Assembly: GCA_934525595.1 (NCBI GenBank)
Contig: CAKSZJ010000006.1
Coordinates: 1 to 64,000, forward strand
DNA: 64,000 nucleotides
Direction: 5' to 3'
Origin: an uncultured Chiayiivirga sp.
GTDB lineage: Bacteria > Pseudomonadota > Gammaproteobacteria > Xanthomonadales > Xanthomonadaceae
Of the stretch, positions 14,743 through 24,306 are shown piece by piece. The stretch's first letter is position 1; the number at the start of each line of letters is the position of its first letter. A program made the translations under genes and the position numbers. The notes beneath the pieces were generated by a model, which worked only from the letters and a program-made list of their open reading frames with translations, ran no database searches and was not told where the DNA came from.

Positions 14743-17640
14743 ATGCCGAACCGGAACGGCAGGCCGGGCAGGGACGTGACGGAGCGCGCCGAAAGGCGCG
14801 CGGGGAGCGAAGTGGCGAGCCTTGAGTCGCGGGCGCTGGAACTGTTTGACCGCTGTGCCGACATGGCGCCGCGTGCGCGTGCGCAGCGGCTCGAATCCCT
14901 GCGTCGGTCCGATCCGGAACTGCATGCGCGGGTGGCGCGGCTGCTTGCCGCCGATGCGCAGGCGAACGGGCTGCCGGAGTCGCCGCAGAAGATCCTCTCC
15001 CACTGCGCGCCGCAGGAGTCCGCAGGCGCGGATGCCGACCGCCGCATCGGGTCCCGGCTGGGCGTCTGGCGCATCGATGGCGTGATCGGCGCGGGCGGCA
15101 TGGGGCGGGTGTATCTGGCCAGTCGCACCGACGGTCAGTACGCCCAGACGGTCGCGCTCAAGTGCATCCAGGCGGACGCCGCCGCGCCGGTGCTGGCCGA
15201 GGTGCTGCGCAACGAGCGCGACGTGCTGGCGATGCTGGAGCACCCGAACATCGCCACCCTGCTGGACGGCGGCGTCGATGCCGAGGGCTGTCCCTGGTTC
15301 GCGATGCAGCGGGTGCAGGGCGAGGCGATCGACCTGTGGTGCGACCACCATCGCCTCGACCTGCGCGCCCGCGTGAGCCTGTTCATCCAGCTGTGCGAAG
15401 GGCTGCGCTATGCGCACGGCAAGGGCGCGCTGCACGGCGACCTCAAGCCGTCCAACGTGCTGGTGGATGCGTCCGGACGGCCGGTGCTGCTCGATTTCGG
15501 CCTGTCGTCGCTGGCCGTGCGAAGTCACGGCAGTGCCGCGCGGCCGATGGCAATGACCCCGGGCTACAGCGCGCCGGAGGTGGCGACCCAGGGCCGCAGC
15601 GTCGCCTCGGACATCTACGCGCTCGGCGTCATGCTGCGCGTCCTGCTGTGCGGCGTGGGCCCGGCACCGGGCGACACGTTCGCTGCGAGCACGCCGCTGC
15701 CGCTGCCGAGCGAAGAGGCGCACCGGGGCTCGGACGAGGCCGCGCGGCTGCGCGGCTGCAGGGATCGGGGCGCGCTGGCGAAGGCGCTGGCGGGCGATCT
15801 GGATGCCATCGTCTCGGCCTGCGTGGCACCGGACCCGGCCGATCGTCCGGCGTCGATCGCACACCTGCAGGACGACCTGCGCGCCTGGCTGGCGTACCGG
15901 CCGGTGTCGCTGCGCCGCGCGCGGGCGGGATACCGGATGCGCCTGTTCCTGCGCCGCAACCGCATCGCCGCAGTGGTTGCGGCCCTTGTGCTGGCGGGCG
16001 TCGCCGCTGGTGTCGGCAGCAGCCTGTACCTGCACGATCAGGCCAGCGACCATGCCCAGGCCGCGCAGGCGCTGCGTCGCCTGTTCGAGAACTCCTTCGA
16101 TGCGCTGACCACCGGCGGATTGGGGCAGTCGCCGCTGATGAGTGCGGCGATGCTGCGCGACGCGGAGGCCAGCCTGCGCGGAAGCGAGGCCGAGGGTGGC
16201 CTGAATGCGCAGACCGCCGGTCTGGTGCTGCAGGCACTGGCGCGAAGCTATACGACGCTGGGCGACTACCGGCACGCCATGAGGCTGCTGGAGGAGGCAC
16301 AGGTGCGCAGCGCGGGGCGCGACGACCAGACATCATCGATCCAGGCGGCCCGCGCGCACCTGCTCAATATCCAGTCGCGCTACGCGCTGGCGGATGAGGC
16401 GGTGAGGGCGGGGCGGTTGCATCTGGATGCCGTGCCGCGCGCCGAGCGCGAATCCGCCAGCCTGGCGCTGGACGTCGAGCTGGCGCGGGCCCAGTGGGGC
16501 ATGGCGCGGATCGAGGAAGGACGGGCGACCCTGCAGCACGCACTGGCGCGGGCCGAGGCCATGGCGCCGCGCGATCCGCGTCCGCTGGCCACCCTGCTGA
16601 TCCAGGAAGGGCAGTGGGCCCGCCTTTTCTCGCGGCAGGAACTGGCGGTGGCCGCCTTCGAACGCGCCATCGAGCTGACCCGCGAGCGCGCGCCGCTGAT
16701 TGCCGACGAGGCCACGGTCGAGCTGGTTCCCGCACTCAAGCAGCTGAGCCGGCACGAGCGTGCCGTGGCGCTGGCGGATGCGCTGCTGGAGCGCCGCCGC
16801 CGGCTGCTGGGAGAAGCCCATCCGGAAACCGGCAAGGCCTGGCAGGTGCTGGGCTATGCGCACTTCTGGCAGGGCGACGCCGACATCGCGCTGGAGTTCG
16901 TGCAGCGTGGCGAGGGCATCCTTTCCGTGGCGTTAGGCGAGATGCACCCGGAAACGGTCCGTACCACGATGGTGAAGGGCGTCATCTACTCCCACACCGG
17001 ACGATCCGACGAGGCCGTGGCGATCGCGCGGCGCGGGCTCGCGGCCCTGGAAGCGGTCTATGGCCCCGGCCATCAGGAAACCATGAAGGCTGTCGGCAAC
17101 CTCGCGGCCGTGCTGGCCGTGCAGGCATCGGCCCAGGCCGATCGGATCGCGGCCTGGCAGGAGGTGATCGACCTGTTCGCGCGCCGCGTCGGCATTGGCC
17201 TGCGTCAGGGCCTGCCGGTGCTGTCCGAGCGCATGGTGCTGATCAAGGCGAAGCTGCGGCTGGGGCAGGTGGATCAGGCCGTGCAGGACGACATGGAAGA
17301 CATCGTTGCCGCGCTGCGGGAGGAATACGGGGCCTCCAGCGACCCGGTGTACAACGCCACCTCCACCCTGGTGGAGGTCTACATGAAGCGCGGCGAGCAG
17401 GCGCAGGCCCGGCGCCTGCTGGAGACCTCGCTGCGGGAGCTTTCCAGCGCGCCGGCCACGATGATCAACCAGAGCGCGCTCATCAACAGCCACGGCATGC
17501 TCGGCGACATCGCGCTGGCCGAGGGGCGGCGCGATCTGGCACGCATGCACTGGGAGCAGGCGCTGGAGGTCAGTCGGCGGGTCGAGCCGGGGTCGCCGGC
17601 GATGCGCAGGATCGAAGAGAAATTGGCTGCGCTCGACTAG
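14743..17640 (+). CDS. membrane Ser/Thr protein kinase with C-terminal TPR region
   Basis: The 965-aa product has a Hanks-type kinase domain (about 102-370) with glycine loop GAGGMGRVYLA, ATP lysine K140 (VALK), catalytic D233 in HGDLKPSN and DFG at 251-253. The usual HRD arginine is glycine, giving a non-RD kinase, but the D, K and N needed for catalysis remain. One membrane helix lies near 406-428, followed by a long TPR-type extracytoplasmic region. The start is uncertain: ATG 14743, GTG 14776, or GTG 14812 (with GGGGAG upstream). A TAGCAT -10-like box at 14729-14734 sits just before the ATG. It converges on an ECF sigma gene, which in related genomes is usually its operon partner. Confidence 0.87.
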   Translation: MPNRNGRPGRDVTERAERRAGSEVASLESRALELFDRCADMAPRARAQRLESLRRSDPELHARVARLLAADAQANGLPESPQKILSHCAPQESAGADADRRIGSRLGVWRIDGVIGAGGMGRVYLASRTDGQYAQTVALKCIQADAAAPVLAEVLRNERDVLAMLEHPNIATLLDGGVDAEGCPWFAMQRVQGEAIDLWCDHHRLDLRARVSLFIQLCEGLRYAHGKGALHGDLKPSNVLVDASGRPVLLDFGLSSLAVRSHGSAARPMAMTPGYSAPEVATQGRSVASDIYALGVMLRVLLCGVGPAPGDTFAASTPLPLPSEEAHRGSDEAARLRGCRDRGALAKALAGDLDAIVSACVAPDPADRPASIAHLQDDLRAWLAYRPVSLRRARAGYRMRLFLRRNRIAAVVAALVLAGVAAGVGSSLYLHDQASDHAQAAQALRRLFENSFDALTTGGLGQSPLMSAAMLRDAEASLRGSEAEGGLNAQTAGLVLQALARSYTTLGDYRHAMRLLEEAQVRSAGRDDQTSSIQAARAHLLNIQSRYALADEAVRAGRLHLDAVPRAERESASLALDVELARAQWGMARIEEGRATLQHALARAEAMAPRDPRPLATLLIQEGQWARLFSRQELAVAAFERAIELTRERAPLIADEATVELVPALKQLSRHERAVALADALLERRRRLLGEAHPETGKAWQVLGYAHFWQGDADIALEFVQRGEGILSVALGEMHPETVRTTMVKGVIYSHTGRSDEAVAIARRGLAALEAVYGPGHQETMKAVGNLAAVLAVQASAQADRIAAWQEVIDLFARRVGIGLRQGLPVLSERMVLIKAKLRLGQVDQAVQDDMEDIVAALREEYGASSDPVYNATSTLVEVYMKRGEQAQARRLLETSLRELSSAPATMINQSALINSHGMLGDIALAEGRRDLARMHWEQALEVSRRVEPGSPAMRRIEEKLAALD

Positions 17641-17662
17641 GCCGCTGCGCGGGCCCGTGTCG

Positions 17663-18289
17663 TCAAAGGTCGATGGCGTCCCTGTCCTCGCCCAGCCGCG
17701 CCAGCAGCCAGGCGCGCGCCTTGCGCCAGTCGCGCGAGACGGTGCGTTCGGTGATGCCCAGCGCCTCGGCGGCCTCGCGTTCGGAGAGGCCGCCGAAGTA
17801 GCGCAGCTCCACCACGCGCGCCAGCCTGCGGTCGATGTCGGCCAGCGCGGTCAGGGCCTGGTCGAGCGAGAGCAGCTGCTCCAGGCGTGCCTGGGTTTCC
17901 CCCGCGCAGAATTCGTCCTGCAGCGGAACCTGATCACCTGCGCCGTGCGCATCGGTCAGCGCGCGGCGCGCCTGATCGATCAGCACGAAACGCATCGCGC
18001 GCGCGATCAGCGACGTCAGGTGGCGGCGACTGTCGACCTTGAGGCGCGCGTTCGAGAGTTTCAGCCAGGTCTCGCTGATGAGCGAGGTGGGCGACAGGCG
18101 CGGACTGGCGAGGCGACGGATCTGCGAGTGCGCGATGCGGTGGAGATCGGCGTACAGCAGCGCGTAGATCCGATCCCAGGCGGTGGACTGGCCGGCGTCG
18201 GCTGCGACCAGGAGCTGCGCGAAGGCTTCGCTCTCCAGGTCTTCCGCCACATCGGCAAGGGGCGTTGCGGCGTTCGCGGGGCAGGTCAT
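17663..18289 (-). CDS. ECF-type RNA polymerase sigma factor (sigma-70 ECF-like HTH group)
   Basis: The 208-aa product has sigma region 2 (AWDRIYALLYADLHRIAHSQIRRL, then SLISETWLKLSNA and FVLIDQARR) and region 4 with helix-turn-helix ELRYFGGLSEREAAEALGITERTVSRDWRKARAWL. It belongs to the ECF group that in Xanthomonadales accompanies TPR Ser/Thr kinases. Its end is 22 bp from the kinase end (tail to tail), and it is divergent from the LGFP amidase gene across about 250 bp. No anti-sigma gene is adjacent, so the kinase may be the signal input, which is inference. Confidence 0.9.
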   Translation of the reverse strand: MTCPANAATPLADVAEDLESEAFAQLLVAADAGQSTAWDRIYALLYADLHRIAHSQIRRLASPRLSPTSLISETWLKLSNARLKVDSRRHLTSLIARAMRFVLIDQARRALTDAHGAGDQVPLQDEFCAGETQARLEQLLSLDQALTALADIDRRLARVVELRYFGGLSEREAAEALGITERTVSRDWRKARAWLLARLGEDRDAIDL

Positions 18290-18541
18290 GTCGGGATTCG
18301 CCGCCAGATCTCGAATGAAAGGCTGGAAGTACAGGCTGCGGGGAGCTCCGGAAACCGGAGGCCATGCCGCCTGGCTTCACTCCGTCCCGTAGGGGACAAG
18401 GGACGGACAGTGCTGTCGTTGGCAAGCTTATCAGCATCCATTCGGCGGATTCCGGTGACCTCGGGGGAGGCATCACAGGATGCGAACGGGGCTGATTTTC
18501 CGGCAGCGGCGGCGTCATTTCGCAGATCTGGAGGGAGAGTC
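18290..18541. other. divergent intergenic region between ECF sigma and amidase
   Basis: It must hold the promoters for both flanking genes. Visible structures are a hairpin CTCCGG-AAA-CCGGAG (18346-18360) and an imperfect repeat CCGTCCC/GGGACGG further right. A strong ribosome site (GGAGGGAGAG) precedes the amidase ATG. No confident promoter hexamers were found. Confidence 0.4.
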
Positions 18542-20659
18542 ATGTTCATGTCGAAACACCTGCTGTACCTGGCGCTGCTGGGGGGGGTGGCCGGATACGG
18601 CGGGACGGTCGCGCACGCGCACGACGCATCGCCGGCCGCGCTCGAGAATGCGCGCGCCAAGGCGCTCGAGCCGCTGGTCGAACAGCGCCGGCAGTACCCG
18701 GAAATGTTCAAGAACGCCTACGCGCGCTATCCGGCGCTGCCCGCCGGCTCGCTGGAGGCGATCGCCTACGCCCAGACCGGCTGGCGCAACGTGCAGCCGG
18801 CGCTGGAGGATCCGGGCCACCGCCACATGCCGCTTTCCTATGGCGTGATGGGCCTGTATCAGGGCGACGGCTTCGCCGACCAGGTGGCCGAGGGCGCGCG
18901 CCTCGTCGGGTTGCCCAAGGCGATGGTAGCGAGCGATCCGCAGTCCAACATCCTTGCCGCCGCGGCGCTGCTCGACCAGGCCTTCCGGCAGGAGCGCAAG
19001 GCAGGCGTCAAGGGTGAGCGCAATGCCGAGGCCGCCCTGGCCGCTGCGCTGCAGCGCTACGCGGGCTTTGGCGAGGGCGACGGCAACATCCATTCCTACG
19101 CACGCGAAAGCTTCGCCTACGTGGTGCTCGACGGCCTCGCCAAAGGCGTGCAGGAAAACGGCGTGAAGATCGCCGGCCGCAGTCTCGACGTTGCCAAGGC
19201 GTTCGCGCCCGAGCGCCTGCGTCTGCTGCAGGCGCCGGTGCTGACCATGGTCCACGAGCGTGACTCGATCGAGTTCGACGGCGCCGTGCAGGTCGCTCCG
19301 AAGGCTGCCGGCGAAGCCGCCGCCAAGGCCGTGGTCGATTTCGGCGAGGCGATCTGGAACGCCGCCAGCAGCTCCAACTTCAGCACCGCGGGCAACAGCG
19401 CTTCGGCGGTCATCATGCACACCATCGAGGGCTCCTACGCCGGGGCGATCTCCTGGTTCAAGAACCCTTCCGCGCAGGTTTCGGCGCACTACGTGATCCG
19501 CAAGTCCGACGGGCAGATCACCCAGATGGTGCGCGAGAACCACCAGGCCTGGCATGCGGCCTACCACAACTACTACACCATCGGCATCGAGCACGACGGC
19601 TATGCCAGCGCCGCCGACAACTGGTCCTCGGCCATGGTCAACGCCTCGGCGCGCCTGACCCGCAGCATCTGCGCGCGGCGCGGGGTGAACTGCGCCTCGG
19701 CGTGGAAGGGGCCGGGCTACAGCTACTGGAACGTCGTTCCAGACAGCGTGCGGATCAAGGGTCACGGCATGCTGACCAGCAACCAGAACCGCTACGACCC
19801 CGGCCAGTACTTTCCATGGGCCAATTTCTACACCCTCATCAACGGCGGCACCGCACCGCCGCCGCCGCCGGCACCGGGCAACGTGCGCTACTGGGTCGAC
19901 ACCTGGGCCAACGCGCCGGGCTATGCCTCGTCGACCAGTACCGCGCAGACCGGCACGCTCTACCAAGGCACCAGCTATGTCTACTGCAAGACCTGGGGGC
20001 GCGAGGTGCGCAGCGGCACCAGCTTCAACCGCTGGTGGCTCAAGACCGATCTGGACGTGGGCCCGGGCAACCAGTACGTCTCGGCCTTCTACCTGAGCCG
20101 CTGGGGCAACGACGAGGCGCGCGACAACGACGGCTACGACCTGCCGCGCTGCGAAGTGCTGCCCTACGGCAAGATCGGCGAGAAGTACTACGCCATGGGC
20201 GGAATCCGCAGCGTGCTGGGCGTGCCCAAGCTGGCGGAAATGGCGTCCCAGCTCAACGGACGGTTCCAGGAGTTCAACAACGGCATCATCCTGTGGCATT
20301 CGCGCACCGGTGCCTTTGCGATCCGCGGCGCGATCCTGCAGCACTTCTGGGCGACCAACTCGGAAACGCGCTGGGGCTTTGCGCTGATGGATGAAATGAA
20401 CGCGGCCAAGTCGCCGGTGACCGCCCAGCAGGGCCGCTACCAGTACTTCGAGAACGGCCTGTTCCTGTGGACCCCGTCGACCGGCGCACACGCCGTGTAC
20501 GGCGCGATCCTGACGCACTTCGAGACCACCGGCCGCGAGGCCCGCTACGGCTATCCCAAGGCCGAGGAGCAGACCTGGGGCACGGCGGGCGGGCGCAAGC
20601 AGGTGTTCGAGAAAGGCACGTTCTACTGGACCCCGCAGCAGGGTGTGTTCGTGCAGTAA
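18542..20659 (+). CDS. exported N-acetylmuramoyl-L-alanine amidase with LGFP repeats
   Basis: The 705-aa product has a signal peptide (about 1-27, ending AHAHD). A helical lysozyme/transglycosylase-like region follows (about 60-200: LEAIAYAQTGW, SYGVMGLYQGDGF). The amidase_2 domain (about 285-430) has putative zinc ligands H293, H408 and D419 and the sequence SAHYVIRKSDGQITQMV. A proline-rich linker (APPPPPAPG) leads to a middle domain with one cysteine pair, then three LGFP-type repeats (about 545-705) with motifs such as LGVPKLAEMA and YGYPKAEEQTW. It would cleave the stem peptide from N-acetylmuramic acid. LGFP repeats are best known in actinobacterial envelope proteins. The start is chosen by ribosome site and signal peptide. 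Confidence 0.88.
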   Translation: MFMSKHLLYLALLGGVAGYGGTVAHAHDASPAALENARAKALEPLVEQRRQYPEMFKNAYARYPALPAGSLEAIAYAQTGWRNVQPALEDPGHRHMPLSYGVMGLYQGDGFADQVAEGARLVGLPKAMVASDPQSNILAAAALLDQAFRQERKAGVKGERNAEAALAAALQRYAGFGEGDGNIHSYARESFAYVVLDGLAKGVQENGVKIAGRSLDVAKAFAPERLRLLQAPVLTMVHERDSIEFDGAVQVAPKAAGEAAAKAVVDFGEAIWNAASSSNFSTAGNSASAVIMHTIEGSYAGAISWFKNPSAQVSAHYVIRKSDGQITQMVRENHQAWHAAYHNYYTIGIEHDGYASAADNWSSAMVNASARLTRSICARRGVNCASAWKGPGYSYWNVVPDSVRIKGHGMLTSNQNRYDPGQYFPWANFYTLINGGTAPPPPPAPGNVRYWVDTWANAPGYASSTSTAQTGTLYQGTSYVYCKTWGREVRSGTSFNRWWLKTDLDVGPGNQYVSAFYLSRWGNDEARDNDGYDLPRCEVLPYGKIGEKYYAMGGIRSVLGVPKLAEMASQLNGRFQEFNNGIILWHSRTGAFAIRGAILQHFWATNSETRWGFALMDEMNAAKSPVTAQQGRYQYFENGLFLWTPSTGAHAVYGAILTHFETTGREARYGYPKAEEQTWGTAGGRKQVFEKGTFYWTPQQGVFVQ

Positions 20660-20666
20660 GACACGC

Positions 20667-20698
20667 CTTCCGGTCCCGGCGCACGCCGGGACCGGAAG
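20667..20698 (+). terminator. perfect 15-bp stem hairpin after amidase
   Basis: Left arm 20667-20681 (CTTCCGGTCCCGGCG) pairs perfectly with 20684-20698 across a 2-nt loop, 8 bp after the amidase stop. No T-run follows, so it may act as a Rho-assisted terminator or mRNA end stabiliser. Confidence 0.65.
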
Positions 20699-20766
20699 AC
20701 GGGTGCCGGCCGCAAGGCTCGGCTGTAGACTCGCAGGCTCGACCCCGCTTTCCGGTGAACCCTGTG

Positions 20767-22623
20767 ATGCGTACCCTGATCGCCCTTTTCCTCGCGGCAT
20801 TCGCTGCCACCGCGAGCGCCCAGGATGCCCCGCGCGACGTGCATTCCTACGCCCAGCCCGACAAGGTCGTGATCCGCGACCTGGGCCTGGACCTGCGCGT
20901 GGATTTCGAGCGCAGGGTCCTGCGCGGCCACGCCGACCTCGCGCTGGAGTGGCGCGATCCTGCGGCACGCGAACTGGTGCTCGACACCCGCGATCTTGCC
21001 ATCGAGAAAGTGCTGGGCAAGGCCGCGGACGGGCGCTGGCTGCGGCTTGCGCACGAGCTGGGCGAGCGCGACGCGACGCTGGGGCAGAAGCTCACCATCC
21101 GCATGCGCAAGCCCTACGACAGCGTGCGCATCCGCTATGCGACTTCGCCCGAGGCTTCGGGCCTGCAGTGGCTGGAGCCGTCGATGACGGCGGGCAAGAC
21201 CCATCCCTTCATGTTCAGCCAGAGCCAGGCGATCCACGCGCGCAGCTGGGTGCCGCTGCAGGACACGCCCTCGGTGCGCTACACCTACAGCGCGCGGGTG
21301 CGCACCGATCCGGCGGTGATGGCGCTGATGAGCGCCGACAACCCGCCCGACGAGCCGCGCGATGGCGACTACGTGTTCCGCATGCGCCAGCCGATTCCTT
21401 CCTACCTGATGGCGATCGCGGCCGGTGACCTGGTGTTCCGGCCGATTTCCGCGCGCAGCGGCGTGTGGGCCGAGCCGGTCACGGTGGAGGCGGCGCACGC
21501 CGAGTTCATCGACACCGAAAAAATGATCGAAGTGGCCGAGTCGCTCTACGGGCCCTACCGCTGGGGCCGCTACGACATCCTCGTGCTGCCGCCTTCGTTC
21601 CCGTTCGGCGGCATGGAGAATCCGCGCCTGACCTTCGCCACGCCCACGGTGATCGTGGGCGACAAATCGCTGGTGTCACTGATCGCGCACGAGCTGGCGC
21701 ACTCCTGGTCGGGGAATCTCGTCACCAACGCGAGCTGGAACGATCTGTGGCTCAACGAGGGTTTCACCAGCTACGTGGAGAACCGCATCATCGAGGCGCT
21801 CTATGGCGAGGAGGCGGCGGCGATGGAGCGGGTGATCGCGCAGTCGGGCCTGGCGCGCAGCCTCAAGACCCTGCCCAAGCCGGCGCAGATTCTTGCGCCG
21901 CGCCCGGTGGAAGGCTCCGACCCGGATGATTCGATGAGCGATGTGGCCTACGACAAGGGCGCCTGGTTCCTGGGCTTCCTGGAGTCGCGCGTGGGCCGCG
22001 AGGATTTCGATGCCTTCCTGCGCGGCTATTTTGATCACTTCGCCTTCCAGAGCATCGACACCGGGCAGTTCGTCGGCTGGCTGCGCGAACACCTCTTGGC
22101 CTCGCACCCCGGGGCGGTCACGGACAAGGAGCTGGAGGCCTGGCTGTATCAGCCCGGCATTCCCGCCAGCGCGGTGCCCACGGCGTCGGCGCGCTTCGAA
22201 AAGGTGGACGCGGCGCTCAAGCAGTGGCAGTCCGGGCGCGTGGCCGCGGCCGACCTCGACACCGCCGGCTGGGTGACCCAGGAATGGCTGCGGTTCCTCG
22301 AAGGCATGCCCGCCAAGCTGTCCAACGACAGGCTGGTGGAGCTGGATTCCGCGTTCGGCTTCACCGGTTCCAACAACGGTGAAATCCTGATGCGCTGGTT
22401 CCCGCTGACGGTGCGCAGCGGCTATTTCGAAGCGCGCCCGGCGATGGCCGAGTTCCTGCAGCGGGTGGGGCGGCGCAAGCTGATCCTGCCGATCTACGCC
22501 GCACTGGCCGCCAGCCGCGAGGGGCGCGAGTTCGCGCGCCAGGTGTTCGAGCGCGCGCGGCCGGGCTATCACCCGATCACCACCGCCTCGGTCGAGGCCA
22601 CGCTGGCGGAGAAGAAGCGCTGA
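20767..22623 (+). CDS. M1 family zinc aminopeptidase, leukotriene A4 hydrolase-like
   Basis: The 618-aa exported peptidase has a signal peptide (MRTLIALFLAAFAATASAQ). The exopeptidase motif GGMEN lies at 281-285, the zinc site HELAH at 308-312, and the third ligand E331 in NEGF has the exact HEXXH-18-E spacing. The C-terminal helical region (about 460-618) matches the LTA4H-C-like domain. It removes N-terminal residues from peptides, presumably in the periplasm. ATG 20767 is chosen by the signal peptide, with a TAGACT -10-like box about 40 bp upstream. Confidence 0.92.
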   Translation: MRTLIALFLAAFAATASAQDAPRDVHSYAQPDKVVIRDLGLDLRVDFERRVLRGHADLALEWRDPAARELVLDTRDLAIEKVLGKAADGRWLRLAHELGERDATLGQKLTIRMRKPYDSVRIRYATSPEASGLQWLEPSMTAGKTHPFMFSQSQAIHARSWVPLQDTPSVRYTYSARVRTDPAVMALMSADNPPDEPRDGDYVFRMRQPIPSYLMAIAAGDLVFRPISARSGVWAEPVTVEAAHAEFIDTEKMIEVAESLYGPYRWGRYDILVLPPSFPFGGMENPRLTFATPTVIVGDKSLVSLIAHELAHSWSGNLVTNASWNDLWLNEGFTSYVENRIIEALYGEEAAAMERVIAQSGLARSLKTLPKPAQILAPRPVEGSDPDDSMSDVAYDKGAWFLGFLESRVGREDFDAFLRGYFDHFAFQSIDTGQFVGWLREHLLASHPGAVTDKELEAWLYQPGIPASAVPTASARFEKVDAALKQWQSGRVAAADLDTAGWVTQEWLRFLEGMPAKLSNDRLVELDSAFGFTGSNNGEILMRWFPLTVRSGYFEARPAMAEFLQRVGRRKLILPIYAALAASREGREFARQVFERARPGYHPITTASVEATLAEKKR

Positions 22624-22651
22624 AGAGGTTGACGAGCGAGACAGGCATCCC

Positions 22652-23575
22652 ATGGACAAATCCTTCACGCTCGTCCTCGCCGGCCTGACCGTCAGCGCCG
22701 CCGGCCTCTGGCTGACGCGACCCAAGCGCCTGCTGGACTTCGAGTTCGCGCGCCAGCGCCGGCGCGCGGGCGCGCGCGTGGCGCGCGTGGCCTTGCCCGA
22801 TGGCGAGGTTTCCTATCTTCACAGCGGCACGGCGTCGGGAACGCCGATCCTGCACATCCACGGCTTCACCGGGATGAAGGAGAACTGGCTGCCGCTGATG
22901 GCGGCGCTGGGGCGACAAGTGCGCCAGTACGCGCCCGACCTGCCGGGCTGGGGCGAGAGCGAGCGCCGCGAGGGTGCCGATCCCGGCTACGCCGCGCAGG
23001 CCGAGCGGCTGGCCGGATTCATCGATGCGGTGATCGGCGCGCCGGTGGACCTGGTCGGCCATTCCATGGGCGGCGGCATCGCGGCGGTGCTGGCCGCGCG
23101 CCATCCGGACAAGGTGCGCCGGCTGGTGCTGATGAGCGCCGCGGGCGTGCGCTTCGAGGACAACGCCTTCGGCCAGGCCGTGCTGGACGGCGACAACCCG
23201 TTTGGCGTCACCGACGTGGACGATCTGCGGCGCTACTTCACGCTGGTGTTCGAGCGCCCGCCCTGGGTGCCGCGCGGGGTGGCGCGCTGGATGGTGCGTC
23301 GGCGCGTCGCCGATGCGTCGTTCGAGCAGGCGGTGCTGGCGAGCATCGGGCGCAGCGAAGAAGCTTTCCTGCCCCAGCGCGAGGCCGCGAACATCCGGAT
23401 GCCGACCCAGCTGCTGTGGTGCCGCAACGACCCGGTGATCGATGCCAGCGCCGCATCGATTTATGCTGAGGCCATCCCCGGCAGCCGGCTGACTCTGATC
23501 CAGGGCACCAGCCACATGCCGATGATCGAGTATCTGGATGCGACCGCGACGACCCTGAAGGAGTTTCTGCAATGA
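22652..23575 (+). CDS. alpha/beta hydrolase, membrane-anchored
   Basis: The 307-aa product has an N-terminal membrane segment (about 4-22), then an alpha/beta hydrolase domain with oxyanion region HIHGFTGMKENW, nucleophile S138 in GHSMGG, acid D260 (CRNDPVID) and H288 (TSHMPM). The triad is complete. It resembles lipases and ester hydrolases of the MhpC type; the substrate is unknown. The stop overlaps the next lipoprotein gene (ATGA), so both are likely cotranscribed. Confidence 0.88.
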   Translation: MDKSFTLVLAGLTVSAAGLWLTRPKRLLDFEFARQRRRAGARVARVALPDGEVSYLHSGTASGTPILHIHGFTGMKENWLPLMAALGRQVRQYAPDLPGWGESERREGADPGYAAQAERLAGFIDAVIGAPVDLVGHSMGGGIAAVLAARHPDKVRRLVLMSAAGVRFEDNAFGQAVLDGDNPFGVTDVDDLRRYFTLVFERPPWVPRGVARWMVRRRVADASFEQAVLASIGRSEEAFLPQREAANIRMPTQLLWCRNDPVIDASAASIYAEAIPGSRLTLIQGTSHMPMIEYLDATATTLKEFLQ

Positions 23576-24306
23576 AGATCCGTTCGATCATGCTGGCGTT
23601 CACCGCGTGCGCCTTCGTGTGCCTTGCCGCCTGCGACGGCGTTCCCGACGAAGCCGAGAAACAAGCCGTGCAACAGGCGCGCATCGAGGCGGCGGCGCAG
23701 AAGCAGTTGGAGAACTACCATCAGCTCAAGGCCACCGGCCGCGCGGATCTGGCGCTCAACATCGCCGACCACGTGCTCAGGAACTTCCCCCAGACCCAGG
23801 CCGCGGCCGCGATCAGGCCGGACATGGACGCGCTGCGCGCACAGGTGAGCGACGAGCGCCGCATGCAGCAGCTCAAGGCGCTGTGGGTCTACCACGACGA
23901 AAACGATGCCGAGGCCGGCGGGCGCGTGCGCAGCGCCTACATCTTCGCCAAAGACCTGCTCGGCCCGGCCGAAAACGGCGAGCCGGCACCGCGCGGCCGC
24001 CTCGTGCTGCGCCGCCATCCGCAGTGGGGCGACGACGTGTACCTGCTTTCCGAGCGTGGCCCCTTCACCTGCACCTCGCCCTGCCGGCTGGTGGTGCATT
24101 TCGATGGTGCCGCGCCGCGCACGGTCGATGGGGAAATCCCCGAGACCGGAGAACACGCCATCTTCGTCAAGGACTTCCCCCACTTCGCCGCCAATCTGCC
24201 GGGCGCGCAGGTCGTCCGCATCGAGACCACGCTCAAGGAAGCCGGCCCGGTGACGATGGAGTTCGAGGTCGGCGGCTACGACCCGCAGACCATCGGGACG
24301 CGCTGA
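23572..24306 (+). CDS. hypothetical lipoprotein
   Basis: The 244-aa product has a lipoprotein signal (VCLAAC, lipid site C21). A short helical, possibly TPR-like part follows (about 25-100: IEAAAQKQLENYHQLKATGRADLALNIADHVLRNFPQTQAAA), then a beta-rich domain with a possible disulfide in RGPFTCTSPCRLVVHFDG. The family is not recognised. It overlaps the alpha/beta hydrolase and is followed by a 24-bp perfect palindrome. Confidence 0.8.
   Translation: MKIRSIMLAFTACAFVCLAACDGVPDEAEKQAVQQARIEAAAQKQLENYHQLKATGRADLALNIADHVLRNFPQTQAAAAIRPDMDALRAQVSDERRMQQLKALWVYHDENDAEAGGRVRSAYIFAKDLLGPAENGEPAPRGRLVLRRHPQWGDDVYLLSERGPFTCTSPCRLVVHFDGAAPRTVDGEIPETGEHAIFVKDFPHFAANLPGAQVVRIETTLKEAGPVTMEFEVGGYDPQTIGTR

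Noticed and set aside
14743..17640. Pseudokinase call because HRD is HGD
   Set aside because: The ATP lysine, catalytic Asp, KPSN and DFG are all intact; loss of the Arg only makes it a non-RD kinase.
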